Positions 50,606 to 59,233 of a DNA stretch of 64,000 nucleotides are shown here, piece after piece; within the stretch, counting starts at the first letter, position 1, and the number at the start of each line of letters is the position of its first letter. Made by a program: the position numbers and the translations under genes. Source of the stretch: Chelatococcus sp. HY11 (GTDB lineage Bacteria > Pseudomonadota > Alphaproteobacteria > Rhizobiales > Beijerinckiaceae); contig NZ_JAHBRX010000001.1 of the NCBI RefSeq assembly GCF_018398335.1, positions 1,922,001 to 1,986,000 on the forward strand, written 5' to 3'. Under the pieces are notes generated by a model. The model was not told the DNA's origin, did no database searches, and was given only the letters and a program-made list of their open reading frames with translations.

Positions 50606-51577
50606 ATGTCTTTTCGTATGAATCTACGGTTCGCTTCAGCGGCCGCAATCGCGCTTCTACTTTCAGCTCCGACCCTGATCACGCCGGTGTCAGCCAATAC
50701 GCAACCCGCCACTAAGGCCGAGACGCGTGAAAGCCCTCTTGTTACGACCGAATGGCTTGAAAAGAACATCGATGATCCGACAATCCGGCTCGTTGAGGTC
50801 AGTGTCGAACCCGGGTTGTTCGAGCGTGGTCATATTCCCAGCGCGCAAAATATTGTCTGGCATACTGATCTCGTTGATACGGTGAAGCGCGACATCGCTA
50901 CACCCGAGAAGTTTCAAGAACTTGTCCGTAAACTCGGAATCGACAAGGATAAGACCGTCGTTCTCTATGGCGACAACAACAACTGGTTTGCGGCCTGGGG
51001 CGCCTGGGTCTTCGCCAGTTACGGCTTCGACAATGTGAAATTGCTGGATGGCGGTCGCAAGAAATGGGAGGCAGAGAAGCGCCCCCTTTCAACGAAGGCG
51101 GCCAGTTTCCCTGCTTCGACGATCACGCTGACCGGGGCAAATCCCAAAACGCGGGCGCGCCTCGCCGATGTCGTGCCTATCGCGAAGGGTGATGCCGATG
51201 TTACCCTCGTCGATATTCGCTCAGCCGATGAATTCAATGGCAAGATCTTTGCTCCACCCGGCTCGGCTGAGCTATCGATCCGCGCAGGCCATGTGCCGAA
51301 CGCCAAAAATGTGCCTTGGGTGAGGGCCGTGAACGAGGATGGCAGTATCAAGCCCGTGGAAGAGCTTCGCAAGCTCTATGCGGATGCAGGCATAGACGGG
51401 TCAAAACCAATCGTTGTCTATTGCCGCATCGGTGAACGCTCCAGCCACACCTGGTTCGTTCTGTCCAAAGTCCTTGGCTACGACGTCCGCAACTATGACG
51501 GATCCTGGACGGAATATGGAAATACCGTTGGCCTTCCTATCACCAACGTCGCGGGCACGGTCTGGGGCGTGAAGTAA
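50606..51577 (+). CDS. Exported sulfurtransferase (two-domain rhodanese)
   Basis: A 323-residue protein with a signal peptide (MNLRFASAAAIALLLSAPTL, cut near VSA-N). Two rhodanese domains follow: the first inactive (residues about 45-160), the second with catalytic Cys273 in YCRIGERSSHTW. The CRIGER loop is of the SseA/thiosulfate-sulfurtransferase type. Located in the periplasm, it would transfer sulfane sulfur from thiosulfate or a similar donor. It precedes a YeeE/YedE sulfur transporter, separated by a strong hairpin that may set the ratio of the two products. Confidence 0.92.
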   Translation: MSFRMNLRFASAAAIALLLSAPTLITPVSANTQPATKAETRESPLVTTEWLEKNIDDPTIRLVEVSVEPGLFERGHIPSAQNIVWHTDLVDTVKRDIATPEKFQELVRKLGIDKDKTVVLYGDNNNWFAAWGAWVFASYGFDNVKLLDGGRKKWEAEKRPLSTKAASFPASTITLTGANPKTRARLADVVPIAKGDADVTLVDIRSADEFNGKIFAPPGSAELSIRAGHVPNAKNVPWVRAVNEDGSIKPVEELRKLYADAGIDGSKPIVVYCRIGERSSHTWFVLSKVLGYDVRNYDGSWTEYGNTVGLPITNVAGTVWGVK

Positions 51578-51600
51578 CCCCGCCTCTTCTTCACGCCTGG

Positions 51601-51634
51601 GCACCGCGCGAGGCAGGAACGCCTCGCGCGGTGC
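51601..51634 (+). terminator. Strong hairpin between rhodanese and YeeE/YedE genes
   Basis: A perfect 14-bp stem, GCACCGCGCGAGGC with GCCTCGCGCGGTGC, around AGGAAC, 23 bases after the rhodanese stop. No T run follows, so it may be a processing or attenuating hairpin as much as a terminator. Confidence 0.65.
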
Positions 51635-51688
51635 CGCCTTACGCGCAGGGATATGCGCACTGAATAACTCTACAGAGGCGCCCTTCGC

Positions 51689-52912
51689 GTGAATTCTCCA
51701 TCGATCGCACAAGCACAGTCCTCGGCGACTGGCATTACCCCTTCCCTTTCTGCCGTTGCCGTTGCGGTGTTCATCGCAGCAGCGCTTTTCGCCGCAGCGG
51801 GTTGGATCGACGCCCGCGCCGACAACGGCCCGACGCTGGCCTTGTCCCTCGTCCTCGGCTCGGCTTTTGGCTTCGTGCTGCAACGGTCGCGCTTCTGCTT
51901 CTTCTGCGCGTTCCGCGAATGGCTCGACGAGCGTAATCCTGCCGGCATCCTCGCCATCCTGGCTGCATTGGCCGTCGGCCTCGCGGGATATGCCGTCATT
52001 TTTGGCGCCTGGCTGCCTGATCCATCAACGGGACGTCTCGCGCCGGATGCCTTCATTGGACCGGTGGGGCCTGTCCTGATTCTTGGTGGCGTGGCTTTCG
52101 GCGCAGGCATGGCGATCTCGGGTTCTTGCGTCAGCGCCCATCTCTATCGCCTCGGCGAGGGATCGCCCACCGCACCTTTCGCCCTCATCGGCACCGCGGT
52201 CGGCTTCATTCTCGGTTTTCTCGCCTGGAACAGCCTCTACCTCGGCTCGGTCAGCGCGGCGCCGGTCATCTGGCTCCCGAACCACATCGGTTACGCCGGC
52301 ACCCTGATTGGCAGCCTCGCGGTGCTCGCGCTCCTCGCGCTGGTCCTGATCCATCATCTCAGGGCGCGCCCCGATCATGCCGCCGAGATCCGGCCTATTT
52401 ACTCGGTCTTCGTCCGGCGCTGGCCCGGCTGGCTCGGCGGGCTCGCCGTGGGCGCGATCGGCACGGTCGCCTATCTGCGGGTCGCCCCCCTCGGCGTCAC
52501 GGCCGAACTCAGCGGCAGGGCGCGGCAAGGTGCAACAGCGGCCGGACTGCTGCCGGAACGCCTGCTCGGCCTCGACACCTTGCGCGGCTGCGCGGCTCTG
52601 GCCCGGGACGTGCTGCTCACGCCGAACGGCCTCTTCGTCGCCGGCCTGATCCTGGCCTCACTGGCGGCCGCGCTCGCCGCCGGCCAATTCCGCCCCGCGC
52701 GGCCAACATCATCGCAGGTGCTGCGCGGCCTGATCGGCGGCATCCTTCTTGGCTTCGGTGCGATGGTGGCCCTCGGCTGCTCGATCGGAACGCTTTTGTC
52801 CGGCATCATGGCCGGCGCGTTGTCAGGCTGGGTCTTCGCCATCGCGATGCTGGCCGGCCTTGTCGCCACGTTGCGTATCGGGCGCCGCCTGAACCTGCTG
52901 CCGAAGGCCTGA
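51689..52912 (+). CDS. YeeE/YedE-family sulfur-compound transporter
   Basis: A 407-residue inner-membrane protein from GTG 51689 with about ten hydrophobic helices. The conserved Cys-bearing motifs of thiosulfate channel YeeE are present: LQRSRFCFFCAFREW, AISGSCVSAHLYR, and GAMVALGCSIGTLLSGIM. These cysteines relay thiosulfate through the membrane in the characterised relative. It follows a periplasmic rhodanese, so uptake of thiosulfate or sulfane sulfur for assimilation or detoxification is the likely role. Confidence 0.9.
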   Translation: MNSPSIAQAQSSATGITPSLSAVAVAVFIAAALFAAAGWIDARADNGPTLALSLVLGSAFGFVLQRSRFCFFCAFREWLDERNPAGILAILAALAVGLAGYAVIFGAWLPDPSTGRLAPDAFIGPVGPVLILGGVAFGAGMAISGSCVSAHLYRLGEGSPTAPFALIGTAVGFILGFLAWNSLYLGSVSAAPVIWLPNHIGYAGTLIGSLAVLALLALVLIHHLRARPDHAAEIRPIYSVFVRRWPGWLGGLAVGAIGTVAYLRVAPLGVTAELSGRARQGATAAGLLPERLLGLDTLRGCAALARDVLLTPNGLFVAGLILASLAAALAAGQFRPARPTSSQVLRGLIGGILLGFGAMVALGCSIGTLLSGIMAGALSGWVFAIAMLAGLVATLRIGRRLNLLPKA

Positions 52913-52950
52913 TGCGGCCTTCGACGAAGATGTCAGGCGGGCTGTCGCGC

Positions 52951-55716
52951 TCATGCCGCGTAAGCGGCAGCCGGCGACACCCGACGCGTGATCACCTTCT
53001 CGATCTCGAGTACGATCATCGTGATCACGCCAACAGCAATGATCACCAACCCATCGGCAAACGAGACGGGTGCGCTGTCGAACAGCTCGTGCATGAATGG
53101 CACGTAGGTAAACGCGAACTGCGCCACAATAACGACGGCGATCGCACCAAGGACGGCGGGTGTTCCCATCGCGCCGATCAGGCTGAACGACGTCATGTGC
53201 AGGTAGCGGACATTGAAGAGATAGAATATCTCCATCACGACAACCGCATTGACGACCATCGTGCGGGCTTCGGCCTCGGTGTATCCGCGCCCAAGGGCAT
53301 AGTAGAACACACCGAAGACACCCAGCATGAAGAGAAACGAAACAAAGACGATTCGCCACACGAGAAACGGTGACAGGATCGGGGCCCCGCGCTTGCGCGG
53401 TGGACGCCGCATCACGTTCGGCTCGGAGGGCTCGAAGGCGAGAACCAGGCCGAGCGTCACCGTCAGGATCATGTTGATCCACAGGATCTGCACGGGTGTC
53501 ATCGGCAATGCAAGACCGAAGATGATCGCGAGCACCACGCAGAGCGTCTCACCACCATTGGTGGGAAGCGTCCAGCCAATAACCTTGCGGATATTGTCAT
53601 AGACCGTACGGCCCTCGTGAACAGCTGCCACGATCGACGCGAAATTGTCGTCGAGCAGCACCATCTGCGCCGCTTCCTTCGCCGCCTCCGTGCCCTTGCG
53701 GCCCATGGCGACGCCGACATCCGACTGCTTCAGCGCCGGCGCATCGTTCACGCCGTCGCCTGTCATGGCCACGATATGCCCGTTCGCTTGTAGCGCGCGC
53801 ACGATCCTGAGCTTGTGCTCCGGCGTGGTGCGCGCGAAGACGCTGACCTCCTCCGCGACCGTGCGAAGCTCCTCATCCGACAGAGAATCCAGCGCCGCGC
53901 CCTCGATGGCCTTGGGATCGTCGGCGAGGGCGAGCTGGCGGGCGATGGCCGCAGCCGTGCCACTGTGATCGCCGGTTATCATCTTCACCGCGATGCCGGC
54001 CGCCCGACACTCCGCCACGGCGGCAACGGCCTCCTCGCGCGGCGGATCGATGAAACCGACGACGCCGAGAAAGGTGAGACCGGACCTGACGGTCTCAAAG
54101 GCCATTCTCTCAACGTCGGCACTCGGGACCATCGTTGCAAAGCCGAGAACCCGCTCGCCAGCGGCGGCGGCGGCATCGATGCGCTGTTGCCAATAGGCGA
54201 GATCGACGGAATGGCTTCCGCCCGGACCGGCCTGATCGATGCACATCGCAAGCACGCGTTCGGGCGCGCCTTTCACGAATATACGACGTTCCCCGTCCGG
54301 CCCCTCATGGAGGGTCGCCATAAAGCGGTGCTGCGCGTCGAAGGGAATTTCATCCAGTCTCGTCCAGGTCTCGCGCACGGTCTCGGGATGGAGCCCGGCC
54401 TTGGCGGCCAGCGTCACGAGCGCCCCCTCCATCGGGTCGCCGAGGACGGACCACTGCCCGTCCTGCTCAACGAGCCGCGCGTCGTTGCACAGGAGCGCGG
54501 CGCGGATCAAAGCGTCGCGCGCGCTGTCCGGCGCGGCCTCTCCACCATCTTCGGACGTCAGCTTGCCTTCAGGCGCGTATCCGCCACCGGACAGTTCAGT
54601 CACGCCGTGCGCCGTCGCTACGCGTCGGACCGTCATCTGGTTCTTGGTCAGCGTGCCGGTCTTGTCGGAACAGATCACCGAAGTGGCGCCCAGGGTCTCG
54701 ACGGCCGGCAGGCGGCGGACGACGGCATGGCGCGCCGCCATGCGGCGAACGCCGATGGCCAAGGTAATGGTGATCACCGCCGGCAACCCCTCCGGCACCA
54801 CCCCCACGGCGAGCGCGACGACGACCATCAAGGCTTCGACCCAGTCGTAGCTGCGCGCCAGGACGGCGAAGGCAAACAGCGCCGTCGCTGTGCCGATCGC
54901 GAACCAGGTGAATTGCTTGCTGAATTCGTTGATCTGGCGCAACAGCGGCGTCGTCAGGGTCTCGACCTTGCCGATGAGATCGGAGATCCGGCCGATCTCC
55001 GTCCCGGCCCCCGTCGCCACCGCGATGCCATAGCCCTGCCCCGTCGTGACGAGCGTGCCCGAATGCAGCATCGCGAAGCGGTCGCCCAGCGGCGCGCCCT
55101 GCGGAACCATCCCTTCCCGTTTCTCGGCGGGGACGGATTCGCCAGTCAGGATCGCCTCATCCGCAGTCAATCCCCGCGCCCGCAAGATCCGGATGTCGGC
55201 GGGCACCTTGTCGCCGGCCTCGAGGACCACGACATCGCCCGGCACGATATCCCGCGCATCGATGGTGTGGCGCTCGCCCTCGCGCAGGACGGTCGCATGC
55301 GGGGCGATCATGTCGCGGATCGCATCGAGCGCCTGTTCGGCGCGCCCTTCCTGCACGAAGCCGACGACCGCGTTGACCAGGACGACGATCACGATCACGG
55401 CGCCATCAACGACATGGCCCAGCAAGGCTGCAGCGACAGCTGCGCTGAGCAGGAAATAGATCAGGGCATTGTTGAACTGCGCCAGAAAGCGGACGATCGG
55501 ATGGGTGCGCGCGGCCGCTGGCAGCTGGTTTGGTCCATGGAGGTCGAGGCGGCGTCCGGCCTCCTGATGATCGAGACCATCGGCGCTGGTTCCAAGCGCA
55601 AGGCAAGCCTCCTCGGCGGATCTTGCGTACCAGCTGTTGGATAACGCGCCGTCGTCGATCGCTGCGTTGGATTTCAAATCATCGGCGACCGTCGCGTCCA
55701 CCCACTTCGCCGCCAT
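52951..55716 (-). CDS. P-type cation-transporting ATPase (P2-like)
   Basis: A 921-residue pump. The cation_ATPase_N domain (residues about 28-100) is followed by actuator motif LTGESVPAEK (TGES), TM4 motif VGVVPEGLPAVITI, phosphorylation site DKTGTLTKNQ with Asp351, KGAPE in the nucleotide domain, and MTGDGVNDAPALKQSDVG. It resembles Ca2+/Na+-type P2 pumps, yet TM6 reads WINMILTVTLGLVLAF where P2A pumps have the NxxTDG motif, so the essential Asp is lacking and the ion is unknown. A FixK/FNR-like box lies about 120 bases upstream. Monocistronic. Confidence 0.93.
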   Translation of the reverse strand: MAAKWVDATVADDLKSNAAIDDGALSNSWYARSAEEACLALGTSADGLDHQEAGRRLDLHGPNQLPAAARTHPIVRFLAQFNNALIYFLLSAAVAAALLGHVVDGAVIVIVVLVNAVVGFVQEGRAEQALDAIRDMIAPHATVLREGERHTIDARDIVPGDVVVLEAGDKVPADIRILRARGLTADEAILTGESVPAEKREGMVPQGAPLGDRFAMLHSGTLVTTGQGYGIAVATGAGTEIGRISDLIGKVETLTTPLLRQINEFSKQFTWFAIGTATALFAFAVLARSYDWVEALMVVVALAVGVVPEGLPAVITITLAIGVRRMAARHAVVRRLPAVETLGATSVICSDKTGTLTKNQMTVRRVATAHGVTELSGGGYAPEGKLTSEDGGEAAPDSARDALIRAALLCNDARLVEQDGQWSVLGDPMEGALVTLAAKAGLHPETVRETWTRLDEIPFDAQHRFMATLHEGPDGERRIFVKGAPERVLAMCIDQAGPGGSHSVDLAYWQQRIDAAAAAGERVLGFATMVPSADVERMAFETVRSGLTFLGVVGFIDPPREEAVAAVAECRAAGIAVKMITGDHSGTAAAIARQLALADDPKAIEGAALDSLSDEELRTVAEEVSVFARTTPEHKLRIVRALQANGHIVAMTGDGVNDAPALKQSDVGVAMGRKGTEAAKEAAQMVLLDDNFASIVAAVHEGRTVYDNIRKVIGWTLPTNGGETLCVVLAIIFGLALPMTPVQILWINMILTVTLGLVLAFEPSEPNVMRRPPRKRGAPILSPFLVWRIVFVSFLFMLGVFGVFYYALGRGYTEAEARTMVVNAVVVMEIFYLFNVRYLHMTSFSLIGAMGTPAVLGAIAVVIVAQFAFTYVPFMHELFDSAPVSFADGLVIIAVGVITMIVLEIEKVITRRVSPAAAYAA

Positions 55717-55834
55717 GAAACCTCCTTCTCGGCTCCGCTAACCTCTTGATGACGGCACAAGCCGGTCAGGGCGCAAGCACCGTCCCATCGCCACGCTCTC
55801 TGCCATAGATAGCCGCGACGAGCATCGGCAAACG

Positions 55835-55848
55835 TTGACTTAAATCAA
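55835..55848. promoter_or_regulatory. FixK/FNR-type binding site (anaerobox)
   Basis: TTGAC-TTAA-ATCAA, matching the FNR/FixK consensus TTGAT-N4-ATCAA at nine of ten fixed positions. It sits 119 bases upstream of the P-type ATPase start, a plausible activator position if the transcript begins at about 55795. Regulation by oxygen is inference. Confidence 0.6.
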
Positions 55849-56165
55849 GTGACAATCGCGATCCTGCCGCCATGTCCCCATGCAGAACAAATGCCGGCCC
55901 GGCACGCGACGAGGCGATTGATGGATATTTACTGTTCTTCTTCTGTCCATATACGCGCTATCGCCAGATATCGAGGTTGTTTCCAACGACGGCATCCCGA
56001 ATTCGCGACAAGAATGACAGAGCGATGCGCAGAGATTTGCAGCGTCATGGACCCGACGGCTCTAGGCTCGATCGAGATCGAGCGATCGCCAAGGCAAGGT
56101 CGACCTAAGGCTGAAAGTATGGCGGCGCGGGCTCCCCAGCGTCATCAAGTCAGCCGCGACGCGCC

Positions 56166-56312
56166 GATCCCCTCAGGGAACGGTGGTGCCGCAGGCGCCG
56201 GGTGCCCAACCGGCAGATGGCGACACGTGCGGGCCAAGGGAGCATCGCCTTCCCTCGTTGACCCCACCCGACCTCGCTGACGCGAGGCCACCCTCCCCAA
56301 TGGGGAGGGATC
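56166..56312. repeat. Dispersed palindromic repeat, copy 2
   Basis: Shares with the copy at 16553-16719 the blocks GATCCCCTCAGGG, GCCGCAGGCGCCGGGTG and GGGGAGGGATCAA in the same order and orientation, about 20 bases shorter and diverged in between. Both copies are intergenic. Confidence 0.7.
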
Positions 56313-56606
56313 AAGTCAGAGCCTTCCCCACGTCAATCCGGCCGATGGGTCCTCCGGCCCTACTATGGTCACATTGCAACACTTCACAGAGTGGACTTCC
56401 TCGTGAAGTGCGTGCTCTCGATTGGTTGGCTGGAGGCTGCCAGTTCGAGGGTGCGCTCCAGCAGGCCTCCGAAATCCGGCGATTAAGGGGTAGGCATAAG
56501 CGCCAGCGCTTGTGCCGACGCCGCAGGCATCACAAGAACCCGCGTGGCGAGACTGTCCGTCGCGAGACCGTCGACGCGACGATCAAGTCCGCTCAGCGGA
56601 ATAATG

Positions 56607-57182
56607 TCAGCGCCTTGTCCGGAGCATCGTGCCGAAGCTGATGAAACCAACCCCCTGGAAGATGAGGTCGATCGCGAGAATGGCTCCGAGCAGGACGAGG
56701 CTGTTGCCGGGCCAGGCGGCGTAAACAACGATGCCGACGAGGAGCGTGAGGACGCCCGTCGCGACAATCCAGCCCCAGCCGCTCTCGGGGCGCGCGGCGA
56801 AGCCCACCCAGATGCGGAAAATGCCCGCGACCACGAGCGTGACAGCGAGCAGCAGCGTCAGCGCGGCCGAAGCAACGAGCGGATTGTAGAAGGCGATCAA
56901 ACCGGCAAGCGCATAGAAGGCGCCACTCAGAAACCAATAGAAGAAGCGGCCCCATGTCTTGACCTGGAATGCATGCACGATCTCGACGATGCCGCCGATC
57001 AACATCATCGCGCCGATATAGAAGATCGTCGCGACGGTCGCCAGGAAGAGATTGGCCAACGCGATGACGCCCAATAGAATCAGGCCCACGCCAAGCGCGA
57101 CAAACCAGCCCCATTTACCACGGACTTCCCCTATGGCAGCGCCAAGGGAGGGGGAAGCTCCTGTATGTCCAGCCTGTGTCAT
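56607..57182 (-). CDS. hdeD: HdeD-family acid-resistance membrane protein
   Basis: A 191-residue protein with six membrane helices in three pairs (starting near residues 26, 52, 81, 105, 135 and 160), the DUF308/HdeD repeat. FYWFLSGAFYALAGLIAFYN is a typical segment. In E. coli HdeD protects against acid at high cell density. It lies between the P-type ATPase and the Bat operon, all minus strand. A stress or low-oxygen link with the ATPase is plausible but unproven. Confidence 0.9.
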   Translation of the reverse strand: MTQAGHTGASPSLGAAIGEVRGKWGWFVALGVGLILLGVIALANLFLATVATIFYIGAMMLIGGIVEIVHAFQVKTWGRFFYWFLSGAFYALAGLIAFYNPLVASAALTLLLAVTLVVAGIFRIWVGFAARPESGWGWIVATGVLTLLVGIVVYAAWPGNSLVLLGAILAIDLIFQGVGFISFGTMLRTRR

Positions 57183-57245
57183 AGGTCACCTCGAAGTAGA
57201 CCGGCAATCGTGCCCAAGTAATTATATTTCGGTAATTATATCTCA

Positions 57246-58577
57246 TTAGCCCGATGGCTGGAACCTCGAACCGGGCACGACAACCATCTGGCGCGGATTG
57301 AGGGCGGGCAAGTCCGTCCGAATGTCCTGACTGGTGACACCCGTCATATCGCCACGTATCCGCGTGAGATGCTCCGCCAACGCTCTGCCGTCATCAACTG
57401 TCCAGCCGGGAGCCTCGCTCTTGGCGAAAAGCGCTCGCTCAAGCCCCAGCGTGGCGGACGCCAATTGGGGTTCAGCCGAGGGAGGCAAACGCCGCCGCCA
57501 GATGGAGAGAGCGCGGTAAATCCGGGCCGGATCTTCGCCACCACACGTCTTGATGAGGTCCTGGAACGCTTTGCCCTCGGACGCGACGAAACGGCGTCTC
57601 CTGGCGCCAAGCCATAGATGCGCGCGTCTCAGGCCGGCCAGGAGCAACGCGACCGCTGCGATGGCGCCCAGCCCCAACGCGGCGAAGTCCGACCATGAGC
57701 GCCGCCCGAGTCCCAGAATATGCGCGCCCTCATCCGCCGCAGCCGTCTGCGCGGGAGCCGCGGCGATGGAGAGCGTCAGCCCTGCGCCGGTCGCAGTCTT
57801 CAGGCTCGCGCCGCGCAAATCCCACCACGGCTGCGTAACCGCCGGCAAGGTCACCGTGCCGGCGCGCGCGAAGACATAGGTGATGGTGTCGCGGCGATGC
57901 CCGGTGACAACGCCGCGGTTCATTCTGTCGTCGATCTCAGGATCAGATTTATAGGCACGGACGCCGTCCGGCGGCGTCAGGTCGAGGTCGCGCATCGCGA
58001 GCCCCGGGACGTCCGAGGCCGCGCGCGTGATGATGCGCTGGATCGCATCGCCGGCTTTGAAGGAGCCGCGCGGATCCGGGGTCCACGTCTCGGCCAGGGT
58101 GAGTTCCCCTGTCGCGACGACCGGCGCCGAGGGATCGACACCCGCCGGCACGACAGATGTCACGGAAACGGGCTGCCCCCCGGCAGAACCGGTGACATCA
58201 CCATTGCGGTCGAGCAAAGCGACCTTCGCCGGAGGGATGTTCAGAACCCCGCCCCTGCGCGCATAGATGGCGAAGGTGAACCTCTGGCCCGCATAGGGCT
58301 CGCCGCCGATCCGGTCGGTCAGCGTCGTGCCCTGGCTCTCGAAGCGGAAGACCTGCGCCCCCTGGATATCCGGAATGGTGACCCGGGGCGGCCTTGGCAT
58401 CTCTTCGCGGAACAGCACGTCCACGTTGAGCGCGATACGCTGACCAATGACAGCGCTATCTTGGGGGCTGAGACTTGTGCGCACGACGACCGGTGGCGAC
58501 GAAGCCACATCCTGCGCGACCCCGGTCAGCGGCATCAAGAACAGCCCCAGAATCAAAAGCATCCATGCCCATCTCAA
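57246..58577 (-). CDS. BatD-like protein
   Basis: A 443-residue protein with a signal peptide (WAWMLLILGLFLMPLTGVAQ), an extended periplasmic beta-sandwich region (residues about 25-275, with IGQRIALNVDVLF and AGTVTLPAVTQPWWDL) and one membrane helix near 300-320 (AALGLGAIAAVALLLAGL), then a cytoplasmic tail of about 120 residues. This is the layout of BatD/oxygen-tolerance proteins. It is the last gene of the MoxR-Bat operon, overlapping the TPR gene by four bases; its stop is 63 bases before the hdeD start. Confidence 0.82.
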   Translation of the reverse strand: MRWAWMLLILGLFLMPLTGVAQDVASSPPVVVRTSLSPQDSAVIGQRIALNVDVLFREEMPRPPRVTIPDIQGAQVFRFESQGTTLTDRIGGEPYAGQRFTFAIYARRGGVLNIPPAKVALLDRNGDVTGSAGGQPVSVTSVVPAGVDPSAPVVATGELTLAETWTPDPRGSFKAGDAIQRIITRAASDVPGLAMRDLDLTPPDGVRAYKSDPEIDDRMNRGVVTGHRRDTITYVFARAGTVTLPAVTQPWWDLRGASLKTATGAGLTLSIAAAPAQTAAADEGAHILGLGRRSWSDFAALGLGAIAAVALLLAGLRRAHLWLGARRRRFVASEGKAFQDLIKTCGGEDPARIYRALSIWRRRLPPSAEPQLASATLGLERALFAKSEAPGWTVDDGRALAEHLTRIRGDMTGVTSQDIRTDLPALNPRQMVVVPGSRFQPSG

Positions 58578-59233
58578 GGCGAGTTCCCCCTCGCTGAGCT
58601 CGCTTGCAACTGATTGGCGAAGCGGGCACGCAGGAAGTCGGCGGGTTTGGTGGCGACACGTTTGAGCCAGAGCGCGCGAACCTGTTCGTCGCTCATCGCG
58701 GTCGCGCTGATCTCCGTTTCCTGGCCCGCCGTGTTCTTGGCGTCCTTGTCGTAGACGATCTGATCGGCCCCCTCGCGCTGGTCACCGGCATCGCCCCCCG
58801 GCGCCTTCATGCGTTCCGCCCGCAGCGCCGCCAGATTACGGTTCGCGGTGGCGTCGGCCCAGCCGGGACGCAAAGCTAAAGCACGATCGTAACGGGAGAC
58901 GGCCTCCTGATAGCGCCCCAGCATGACCAGCGCGTTGCCCTGGTCGAAGGCTGCCTCCGCTCCCTCCAGGCCCGCGAAGGCCTGCTCCGCTTCCTTGAAG
59001 CGTCCGGCCCGCATGAGGGCGGCACCGCGCCAAAGCGGATCGATGAAGGCGTCGGCGGCATCGCCGTAGTGTCCCCGCTCGAAAAGCCAGCGTCCCCGTT
59101 GGTCGGGACTGGCCCAGAGGGCCTGCCAGCCGACCATGCTCCAGGCGGCGGCGAGCACAAGCAGGCCCGCCGCCAAGGCAAGGACCAGCGGGCGTCGAGA
59201 TAGGGTGCCGAGCTGCCTTGCGATCGTCCTCAT
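58574..59233 (-). CDS. TPR protein of the Bat operon (BatC-like)
   Basis: A 219-residue protein from ATG 59233, which overlaps the BatB-like stop (ATGA). An N-terminal membrane helix (LVLALAAGLLVLAAAWSMVG) is followed by TPR units (GAALMRAGRFKEAEQAFAGL; ALVMLGRYQEAVSRYDRALA) and an acidic, Lys-rich C-terminal half. Periplasmic TPR proteins between BatB and BatD are usual in these operons, where they are thought to scaffold the von Willebrand A proteins. Confidence 0.84.
   Translation of the reverse strand: MRTIARQLGTLSRRPLVLALAAGLLVLAAAWSMVGWQALWASPDQRGRWLFERGHYGDAADAFIDPLWRGAALMRAGRFKEAEQAFAGLEGAEAAFDQGNALVMLGRYQEAVSRYDRALALRPGWADATANRNLAALRAERMKAPGGDAGDQREGADQIVYDKDAKNTAGQETEISATAMSDEQVRALWLKRVATKPADFLRARFANQLQASSARGNSP

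Larger units (their letters stand above)
55717..56606. other. Long intergenic region between HdeD and the P-type ATPase
   Basis: About 890 bases with no supported gene. It includes the ATPase promoter with a FixK/FNR-like site (55835-55848) and a dispersed repeat (56166-56312). The remainder (55860-56160; 56320-56600) shows nothing recognisable. Confidence 0.5.

Noticed and set aside
53815-55644. A 609-codon plus-strand reading frame opposite the P-type ATPase
   Set aside because: Antisense of an intact pump with all P-type motifs; no family resemblance and no ribosome-binding site.
56544-57077. A 177-codon plus-strand frame opposite hdeD
   Set aside because: Glu/Asp/Arg-rich mirror of a six-helix membrane protein gene; no independent support.
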